13,003 nt of DNA. It comes from Clostridia bacterium. Lineage in GTDB: Bacteria; Bacillota_A; Clostridia; Christensenellales; Aristaeellaceae. The position numbers were made by a program, and so were the translations under genes. Where the stretch lies: assembly GCA_017518705.1 (NCBI GenBank), contig JAFWUC010000061.1, positions 1-13,003 on the forward strand, given 5' to 3'. The notes beneath the pieces are model-generated. The model saw only the letters and a program-made list of their open reading frames with translations. It was not told the origin of the DNA and did not search any database. The first letter of the stretch is position 1. Each line of letters starts with the position of its first letter. Shown here piece after piece: positions 1 through 5,435 of the stretch.

Positions 1-987
1 ACGCCTTACAGCGCCCACCTCACCGTCTCAGAGTGGGTGGACGAATATCTCAGAGCCTACCGTACAAAGGTCAATCCACTGTACCATACCCAGGATGATG
101 TACCGTACAACCGGCTCAAGTCTGCCCTGGGTGACCGCATGCTGTACTCCATTCGGGAAATAGATCTCCAGGCGGAGCTCAACTCTCTCTCCGGACGCAG
201 CTTCTCCACCCTGGACAAATACATGCAGGCCATGAAGCGGGTGTTCAAAAAGGCCCGCAAAAACAAGCTCATAACCGACGATCCCGCCGAGGATCTCACT
301 CTCCCCTCCTACACGAAGGGCACCCACCGGGCCTTGACTCCGGAGGAGATAACGCTTATACTTAAGTATTGGAACGTGCCGGAGAACTACGCCGGGCTCT
401 GGGTGCTGCTCATGCTCTTCTGCGGGCTCAGGCGTGGGGAGATGATGGCCCTGGACTGGTCCGCCGTAGATCTGGCCGGACGCACTTTGACCGTCAGGCA
501 GACCGCCGTTATAAACTCCAATCAGATAGTCATTGAACAGCGGGCGAAGACGGAGGCGGGCGTGCGTATCCTGCCCATCCCTGACTATCTGTACGCCGCC
601 CTGGCTGCCATCCCCGTGAAGCGCGGGTTCGTGTGCCTGTCGCCCCGGGGAAAGCCCCTCACGGAGTCTGTGGTGTCGGACGGCCTCAAGCGTTTCAATT
701 CCGTGGTCAACCGCATGGAGCGCGGTGAACCGCCCGTCCAGCGCGGACGGCGCACGGATAAGGAACCGGAACCACCGCCCACGTTTACGCTGCGCTATCA
801 CGACCTGCGGCACACTTACGCCACGCTCCTGTATAATGCCGGTGTGGATGTCAAGACCGCCGCATACCTGTTGGGTCACAGCGACATAACCGTCACCATG
901 AAGATCTACACCCACCTGTCGGAAGAGCAAAAGGCCGTCTCCACACAGGCCCTCACCGCCTACCTTGACGGCCTGAAAACACAGTAA
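1..987 (+). CDS. int: Tyrosine-type site-specific integrase, 5' end cut off by the window
   Basis: Catalyses integration and excision of a mobile element by DNA strand exchange through a covalent phosphotyrosine. The frame is open to base 1 and reads TVSEWVDEYL before the GTG at 37, which is the usual start of an integrase SAM-like core-binding domain, so the true start lies upstream and 37 is not the start. In the 328 visible residues the order is core-binding domain (about 1-100), then catalytic domain with the full pentad: Arg in CGLRRGEM, Lys in AKTEAGVR, His and Arg in HDLRHT, His in LLGHSD, and the nucleophile Tyr in KIYTHL near the C-terminus. A short charged, proline-rich insert sits just before HDLRHT. 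An N-terminal arm-binding domain is presumably outside the window. The gene ends 95 bp before a tRNA 3' fragment, the classic position for an integrase at the end of its element. It looks intact and functional. Confidence 0.95.
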   Translation, partial: TPYSAHLTVSEWVDEYLRAYRTKVNPLYHTQDDVPYNRLKSALGDRMLYSIREIDLQAELNSLSGRSFSTLDKYMQAMKRVFKKARKNKLITDDPAEDLTLPSYTKGTHRALTPEEITLILKYWNVPENYAGLWVLLMLFCGLRRGEMMALDWSAVDLAGRTLTVRQTAVINSNQIVIEQRAKTEAGVRILPIPDYLYAALAAIPVKRGFVCLSPRGKPLTESVVSDGLKRFNSVVNRMERGEPPVQRGRRTDKEPEPPPTFTLRYHDLRHTYATLLYNAGVDVKTAAYLLGHSDITVTMKIYTHLSEEQKAVSTQALTAYLDGLKTQ

Positions 988-998
988 ACCTGTCCGTT

Positions 999-1062
999 GG
1001 ATGTCAAATGGATGTCAAACACAAATCATGAAACCGCCAAATCTCCCTATTTTATTGACATC
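999..1062. repeat. Three copies of GATGTCAA beside the attachment site (likely integrase arm sites)
   Basis: GGATGTCAAA occurs at 999-1008 and again at 1010-1019, an 11-bp (one helical turn) phase. The octamer occurs in inverted form, TTGACATC, at 1055-1062. All three lie between the integrase stop codon and the tRNA-derived core. Short repeats in this position are typically bound by the N-terminal domain of tyrosine integrases or by an excisionase. The repeats are seen directly; the role is inferred from position. Confidence 0.55.
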
Positions 1063-1082
1063 TTGCGATTTACCAAAACAGC

Positions 1083-1124
1083 TTCGGGACCAAAAGGTCG
1101 CAGGTTCAAATCCTGTCACCTCGA
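1083..1124 (+). other. attR-type attachment site: 3' fragment of a tRNA-Pro gene (anticodon CGG)
   Basis: These bases fit the 3' part of a tRNA exactly: anticodon loop TTCGGGA (1083-1089, anticodon CGG), 3' anticodon stem CCAAA (1090-1094), 5-nt variable loop, T stem-loop GCAGG/TTCAAAT/CCTGT (1100-1116), acceptor strand CACCTCG (1117-1123) and discriminator A (1124), with no CCA encoded. The five bases before the loop (ACAGC) cannot pair with CCAAA, and no D-arm or 5' acceptor strand lies upstream, so this is not a whole tRNA. Identity breaks at the anticodon stem, a common crossover point for tyrosine integrases. The element lies to the left and the host chromosome to the right. The rebuilt full tRNA should sit at the element's far end. 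Confidence 0.85.
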
Positions 1125-1130
1125 TAGCGC

Positions 1131-1165
1131 AGTGGGCAGGAATAAACGTTCCTGTCCGCTTTTTT
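1131..1165 (+). terminator. Rho-independent terminator, originally that of tRNA-Pro
   Basis: A 12-bp stem (1131-1142 with 1149-1160, two G-T wobbles, core GGGCAGGAA with TTCCTGTCC), a 6-nt loop TAAACG and a run of six T (1160-1165). It starts 6 nt after the tRNA fragment's last base, as expected for a tRNA transcript terminator left on the chromosomal side of the junction. It would now stop transcripts coming out of the integrase gene. Confidence 0.8.
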
Positions 1166-1191
1166 GTTTACTTTTTTACGGAGGTATCGTC

Positions 1192-2244
1192 ATGAAAAAA
1201 GTCGGCGTGCTGGGGCTGGCGCACGGCCACGTTTTCTCTTTCGGGAAAGAATGGAACGAAAACAAGGCGCTGGATGTGGAGATCGCGGGCGCATGGGACA
1301 GAGATCCTCAAAGGCTTAAGGAAGGCGCTGAAAAGCTCCGCACCAGGGCGTACGGTGACCTTGACGAGCTGCTTGGCAGCGGCATAGACGCCGTGGTGAT
1401 CACCTCCGAGACCGCTTTTCATGCGGAGCTTGCGGAAAAGGCCGCATCAGCCGGCAAAGACATTATCCTGTACAAACCCATGGCGCTCACCATGGCGGAG
1501 GCAGAACGCATAGTCGCCGCCGTGGAAAAGGCGGGCGTGCGCCTCACCATGGGCTGGCAGATGCGCGTCGACCCCCAGAATATTGAGATCAAACGGCTGA
1601 TCGAGTCCGGTGAACTGGGCAAGCCCTGCCTGTTCCGCCGCCGTCACGGGCTCCCCACCCACGTGTGGGCGGACTTCAGGAACACCTGGCACAACGACCC
1701 TCGTATGAACCGCGACATTTTCGCGGACGACTCTTCCCATCCCTTCGACCTGATGCTGTGGCTGTTCGGCATGCCCGAGTCTGTCACCTGCGAAATGAGC
1801 ACCGTGGTCGATCCCGACATAAAAAACGACAACGCAGTGGCGGTGTTCCGCTATCCGAGCGGGCTGATCTGCGAGCAAAGCCTGTGCTTTACCTGTTCCG
1901 CTTCCGAGATAACCACGGAAGTCTATCTGTCCGGCGGCTCCATACAGCAGTACTTCGGCGACAATCCTGCCTGCCGCCTGCACCGCCCCGCCGGCGTTCA
2001 GGGCCTTAAGTGGTACAGGGAAGGCGACGCGGACTGGACTGCCAGCAGCATCCCCAGCCCCAGGTCCCACGGCGAGCGCCTGACAGCGCAGGCAAAGCCC
2101 TTCGCCGAGTTCCTGCACGGCGGTCCCGCGGTGGCCGATGCCCGGGAAGCCCGCAACTGCCTGAGGCTGGTGCTCATGTGCTACCTCTCCGCCCGTGAAG
2201 GCAGGCGCATATACGCCGACGACGAAAGGGTATACGATATCTGA
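1192..2244 (+). CDS. Gfo/Idh/MocA family NAD(P)-dependent oxidoreductase (350 aa), YKP variant
   Basis: Predicted cytoplasmic sugar or cyclitol dehydrogenase; the exact substrate is not readable. The start is ATG 1192, because GGAGG lies at 1180-1184 with 7-nt spacing and the Rossmann fold begins at once; the open frame upstream runs through the tRNA fragment. The N-terminal Rossmann domain has VGVLGLAHGHV (residues 4-14). The usual EKP motif reads YKP (94-96), keeping the catalytic-type Lys95 and losing Glu. The C-terminal alpha/beta domain has the family His in SSHPFD (His183, Asp186). The length is normal for the family. It is the first chromosomal gene after the attachment site, lies 26 bp past the terminator's T-run with no clear promoter, and converges on the CHEV GH4 gene. 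The family is certain, the reaction is not. Confidence 0.9.
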   Translation: MKKVGVLGLAHGHVFSFGKEWNENKALDVEIAGAWDRDPQRLKEGAEKLRTRAYGDLDELLGSGIDAVVITSETAFHAELAEKAASAGKDIILYKPMALTMAEAERIVAAVEKAGVRLTMGWQMRVDPQNIEIKRLIESGELGKPCLFRRRHGLPTHVWADFRNTWHNDPRMNRDIFADDSSHPFDLMLWLFGMPESVTCEMSTVVDPDIKNDNAVAVFRYPSGLICEQSLCFTCSASEITTEVYLSGGSIQQYFGDNPACRLHRPAGVQGLKWYREGDADWTASSIPSPRSHGERLTAQAKPFAEFLHGGPAVADAREARNCLRLVLMCYLSAREGRRIYADDERVYDI

Positions 2245-2257
2245 TCTTCCGGCGCAC

Positions 2258-2300
2258 ACAAAAGCACAGCCCGGTCCGTCCGGGCTGTGCTTTTGTATTT
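2258..2300. terminator. Bidirectional terminator between convergent genes
   Basis: A 17-bp perfect stem (2258-2274 with 2280-2296; core AGCACAGCCCGG with CCGGGCTGTGCT), a 5-nt loop TCCGT, and flanks that give a T-rich tail on both strands (CTTTTGTATTT on +, CTTTTGTGT on -). It sits between the stop codons of the Gfo/Idh/MocA gene (+) and the GH4 gene (-) and can end both transcripts. Confidence 0.88.
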
Positions 2301-2306
2301 CGGGTC

Positions 2307-3704
2307 TTATTTTATCAGGCCTTCGGGCACGTAAGCTTTCTGGGCGTCAAGCATGTCGTCAAACAGCTTTTCTCCGTCCTCCAGCCCCACATTGCCCATC
2401 TGCGGGTCGTTCATGAACGTGTCCAGTGCCAGCTTCCTGTCGCCGTCCAGTATGGCGCGCAGCGCGTTCTCCTGATTCTGCACGTGGCGGGTCACCAGGG
2501 GCAGCACGCCCTTGGGCATATTGCCCGCGTACACGGGCTGGATGCGGTCGAGCCCGAACAGCGCGTTGGTCTCCACCATAGCGCCCAGGGGCAGGTCGGG
2601 GCACTGGCCGCGGTTGGGCACGTTCACGTTGCTCACCAGGTCTCCCAGCCCCAGCAGCGCCTTGAGCAGCAGGTGGCCTTCCTCTCCGGAAGGCGTCAGG
2701 TCGATCTGCTCCTTGCCGCTGATAAGGTCGTCGCTGCGCTGGAGCCGCTTCACAAGGTCGTTTTCACGCCAGTCCACTGTGGTCAGGCCGAACTTCCACT
2801 TTGTGACCGTCTCGGGAGTCATGGTGTACCACCTGGGCACGAACTCGGCAAGATGCCTGTCGCCCGCCGCCGCGATGGCGCCGTAGCGCAGGAACAGGTC
2901 GAACTTGACCCTCTGGGCGCAGCGGAAGCTGGAGTTCATCCAGTTAAGGTCGCCGCCCTCGTCAAAGCCTTCTTCCCAGTATTTCGCCGCGAATTCCCGG
3001 TACATGGGCATGAGGTCTATGCCCTTGTAGGACGCACTCGTGAGCCAGGTGAAATGGTTGATGCCGGTGACGGTGGTGTACAGTTCGTGCCTTTCCGCCT
3101 CTATGCCCGTGTTCTCCTTCAGCATGGCGCACAGCAGCTTTTGGGTGCCGAACACCTCGTGGCAGCAGCCGAAAGCCTTGACCTCGGGGAACACCTCGTA
3201 CAGCGTGCGCACGCACAGCGTCATGGGGTTGGTGTAGTTTATCACCCAGGTGTCCGGAGCGTAGTCGCGTATCGCTTTGGCGATCTCCCGGTACATGGGT
3301 ATGGTCCTTACCGCGCGAATGAAGCCGCCGGGACCCACCGTGTCGCCCACGGGCTGGTAGATGCCCAGGCGCTCGGGCGCGTGCACGTCGCTGCGCATTT
3401 CCTTAAAGCTGGCAGGCAGTATGCTTATAACAGTAAAGTCCGCGCCGGTCAGCGCCTGCTGAAGGCTGTCCGCCACGGTGTATTTCCAGCGGGATCTGGC
3501 GTCGGGATGCGCGCTGATCTTGTTGCCGATGGTCTCGTTCCTGAGCGCGGCTTCCCGGTCAATATCGTACAGGCGCACGGTGCCGCAGATCTGCGGGTCG
3601 TTCGCCAGGTCTTTCATAAAGCCCCACGCCCAGCCGCGGCTGCCGCCGCCTATGTAGGCGATATTAAGTCCGGTCACTTTGTTTGCTTTGACGTCGTAGT
3701 TCAT
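2307..3704 (-). CDS. Glycoside hydrolase family 4, alpha-galacturonidase-like (CHEV signature), 465 aa
   Basis: GH4 enzymes are cytoplasmic and need NAD+ and a divalent metal (usually Mn2+). They cleave glycosides by oxidising C3 of the sugar, eliminating the aglycone, then adding water and reducing back. Visible here: dinucleotide loop YIGGGSRG (17-24), acidic DID (47-49), NYTNP (156-160), metal-site CHEV (Cys181, His182) and GINHFTW with His217. In the published GH4 tetrapeptide scheme CHEV marks alpha-galacturonidases such as Bacillus subtilis LplD, and the length is close. The start is ATG 3704, since GGGAAAGGA ends 7 nt upstream; an in-frame GTG at 3722 overlaps that ribosome site. It is divergent from the second GH4 gene. 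A galacturonide substrate, perhaps from pectin, is inferred. No truncation is seen. Confidence 0.88.
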   Translation of the reverse strand: MNYDVKANKVTGLNIAYIGGGSRGWAWGFMKDLANDPQICGTVRLYDIDREAALRNETIGNKISAHPDARSRWKYTVADSLQQALTGADFTVISILPASFKEMRSDVHAPERLGIYQPVGDTVGPGGFIRAVRTIPMYREIAKAIRDYAPDTWVINYTNPMTLCVRTLYEVFPEVKAFGCCHEVFGTQKLLCAMLKENTGIEAERHELYTTVTGINHFTWLTSASYKGIDLMPMYREFAAKYWEEGFDEGGDLNWMNSSFRCAQRVKFDLFLRYGAIAAAGDRHLAEFVPRWYTMTPETVTKWKFGLTTVDWRENDLVKRLQRSDDLISGKEQIDLTPSGEEGHLLLKALLGLGDLVSNVNVPNRGQCPDLPLGAMVETNALFGLDRIQPVYAGNMPKGVLPLVTRHVQNQENALRAILDGDRKLALDTFMNDPQMGNVGLEDGEKLFDDMLDAQKAYVPEGLIK

Positions 3705-3748
3705 ATCATATTCCTTTCCCACTCACTGGCGTTTATTCGCTTTATGAT

Positions 3749-3777
3749 ATTATACGCTTCAGCCGCAAAAAAGTCAC
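3749..3777 (-). promoter_or_regulatory. Promoter for the CHEV GH4 gene
   Basis: On the - strand GTGACT (3777-3772; 4 of 6 to TTGACA), 17 bp, then a perfect TATAAT (3754-3749). Transcription would start near 3742, giving a leader of about 40 nt before ATG 3704. Confidence 0.6.
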
Positions 3778-3799
3778 CAGCATTGTTTTGGGCTTGAGC

Positions 3800-3828
3800 T
3801 TGTATAAGCGTTGATATTGTGTTAAAAT
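3800..3828 (+). promoter_or_regulatory. Extended -10 promoter for the GH4 / ParB-BMP / phosphoesterase operon
   Basis: TTGTAT (3800-3805), 17 bp, TAAAAT (3823-3828) preceded by TG at 3820-3821 (extended -10). The expected start is near 3835, so the leader is about 80 nt. It is back to back with the promoter of the CHEV GH4 gene, and the two -35 elements are only 22 bp apart, so one regulator could control both. Confidence 0.5.
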
Positions 3829-3849
3829 GTGGCAAGAGCGTTTTCGAAG

Positions 3850-3904
3850 CGGGCAAAAACTGAGCGGTGCCCGTTCCTTTCCCGAGAGCCGTTGCCGCTG
3901 CGGC
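3850..3904 (+). other. Hairpins in the leader of the second GH4 gene
   Basis: CGGGCA (3850-3855) pairs with TGCCCG (3868-3873), followed by a short pyrimidine run. Then GCCG-CTG-CGGC (3894-3904) ends directly against the GGGAG ribosome site (3905-3909). They could modulate translation or be chance in GC-rich DNA. Confidence 0.25.
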
Positions 3905-3913
3905 GGGAGCATT

Positions 3914-5413
3914 ATGAAAATAGCGTTTATCGGAGCCGGTTCCATAGGCTTTACCCGGCGGCTGCTGGCGGACATACTGACCGTGCCGGAGTTCAGGAAC
4001 ATCGAGGTCGCGTTCACGGACATAAATCAGAACAACCTGGACATGGTCACGCAGCTGTGCCAGAGGGACATAGAAGCAAACGGGCTGGACATCAAAATAC
4101 AGTCTACCCTTGACAGGCGCGCGGCATTCAAAGACACCAAATACGTTATCAGCTGCGTGCGCATAGGCATGCTGGAGGCGTTCACGAAGGATATCGAAGT
4201 TCCCCTCCGCTACGGCGTGGACCAGTGCGTGGGTGACACCCTGTGCGCGGGCGGCATCATGTACGGACAGAGGGACGTAGCCGCTTTCGAGGGCTTCTGC
4301 AAAGACATCAAAGAGGTCGCCCTGCCCGGCTGCATGCTGCTCAACTACTCCAACCCCTGCGCCATGGTGACCTGGTACTGCAACAAGTACGGCGGCGTGC
4401 CCACCGTGGGCCTGTGCCACGGCGTGCAGGGCGGCCACCAGCTCATCGCAAACGCGCTGGGCTACAAAAAAGAGGAGATCGACATCATCTGCGCGGGCAT
4501 CAACCACATGACCTGGTATATTTCCGTAAAGCACAACGGCGTCGACCTGAATGACAAGCTCCTGGCGGCGCTGGAGGCGAATCCCGACATCGCCCGCACG
4601 GAGAAGGTCAGGATCGACATGATGCGCCATTTCGGATACTTTTCCACCGAGTCAAACGGCCATCTGTCCGAGTACGTGCCCTGGTACAGGAAGCACACCC
4701 AGAACATCCTCAAGTATATCGACCTGGGCAGCTGGATAAACGGCGAAACGGGCGGGTATCTCAGGGTGTGCAACGAAGGCCGCAACTGGTTCGAGACCGA
4801 CTTCCCCAACTGGCTGAAGCAGCCGCCATTCGAGTACAAGGCTGACAAGCGCTCCTCCGAGCACGGCAGCTACATAATCGAAGGCCTGGAGAACGGCCGT
4901 GTCTACCGCGGTCACTTCAACGTGGTCAACAACGGCACCATCACCAACCTGCCCGACGACTGCATCGTGGAAGTGCCCGGCTACGTGGACGGCAACGGCA
5001 TAAGCATCCCCAGGGTGGGCGACCTGCCCCTGGGCTGCGCGGCGTGCTGCAATTCCAACGTGAGCGTGCAGCGCCTGGCGGTGGAAGCCGCGGTCAGGGG
5101 CGACATAAAGCTGCTGAGGCAGGCCATGCTCATGGATCCTCTGACCGGCGCCGCCTGCGAACCCGATGCCATATACCAGATGGTGGACGAGCTGCTCATA
5201 GAAGAAGCCGAGTGGCTGCCACAGTACGCCGAAGAGATCGAAAAAGCCAAGCGGCGCATCGCCGAAAGCAAGGCAAACGGCACGTTCATCCCTCCCATCG
5301 TGACCGAAGGCGCGGCGCGGCTGCACACGAAGACCGTGGAAGAAATGCTCAAAGACCGGGAGGCGGCCACCGCCAACGCGGGCGAAGCCGACAAAGCCAA
5401 AAAACGTTTTTAA
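3914..5413 (+). CDS. Glycoside hydrolase family 4, alpha-glucosidase/alpha-glucuronidase or MelA-like (CHGV signature), 499 aa
   Basis: NAD+ and metal-dependent intracellular glycosidase, predicted to act by the C3-oxidation/elimination mechanism of GH4. Seen: FIGAGSIGF (5-13), TDIN (35-38), NYSNP (144-148), metal-site CHGV (Cys168, His169) and GINHMTW with His198. The surroundings resemble MelA alpha-galactosidase, but that enzyme has CHSV; CHGx is the signature associated with alpha-glucosidases and alpha-glucuronidases, so the sugar is uncertain. The start is ATG 3914: GGGAG at 3905-3909 precedes it (spacing is short, 4 nt) and the Rossmann strand begins at residue 2; the open frame upstream is leader. 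The C-terminus is longer than in MelA-type enzymes and ends in a Lys/Glu/Ala-rich charged tail (about residues 455-499). First gene of a three-gene operon, 22 bp before the next. Confidence 0.88.
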   Translation: MKIAFIGAGSIGFTRRLLADILTVPEFRNIEVAFTDINQNNLDMVTQLCQRDIEANGLDIKIQSTLDRRAAFKDTKYVISCVRIGMLEAFTKDIEVPLRYGVDQCVGDTLCAGGIMYGQRDVAAFEGFCKDIKEVALPGCMLLNYSNPCAMVTWYCNKYGGVPTVGLCHGVQGGHQLIANALGYKKEEIDIICAGINHMTWYISVKHNGVDLNDKLLAALEANPDIARTEKVRIDMMRHFGYFSTESNGHLSEYVPWYRKHTQNILKYIDLGSWINGETGGYLRVCNEGRNWFETDFPNWLKQPPFEYKADKRSSEHGSYIIEGLENGRVYRGHFNVVNNGTITNLPDDCIVEVPGYVDGNGISIPRVGDLPLGCAACCNSNVSVQRLAVEAAVRGDIKLLRQAMLMDPLTGAACEPDAIYQMVDELLIEEAEWLPQYAEEIEKAKRRIAESKANGTFIPPIVTEGAARLHTKTVEEMLKDREAATANAGEADKAKKRF

Positions 5414-5435
5414 ATCAAAAGATCGAGGAGAATAA

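Noticed and set aside
1055..1060. Perfect TTGACA as a -35 promoter element
   Set aside because: No -10 element lies 15-19 bp downstream; it is part of the inverted GATGTCAA repeat and is better explained as an integrase site.
1060..1124. An intact tRNA gene
   Set aside because: The 5' half (acceptor 5' strand, D-arm, 5' anticodon stem) is missing; only the 3' part is present.
1125..1145. TAGCGCAGTGGGCAG resembling a tRNA D-arm, hence a second tRNA
   Set aside because: No acceptor stem, anticodon arm or T-arm follows; the bases form the 5' arm of the terminator hairpin.
997..1191. 65-codon upstream extension of the first Gfo/Idh/MocA gene
   Set aside because: It would translate the integrase arm repeats, the tRNA fragment and the terminator; the ribosome site and Rossmann start place the real start at 1192.
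2484..3797. Long open frame on the + strand across the CHEV GH4 gene
   Set aside because: It is antisense to a clear GH4 gene, has no recognisable domain, is rich in His/Val/Gly/Ala of the reverse-frame type, and has no matching ribosome site. It is a GC-rich shadow frame.
3827..3913. Upstream extension of the CHGV GH4 protein by 29 residues
   Set aside because: The extra residues precede the Rossmann strand, begin inside the -10 region of the predicted promoter and have no ribosome site; ATG 3914 fits the family start.
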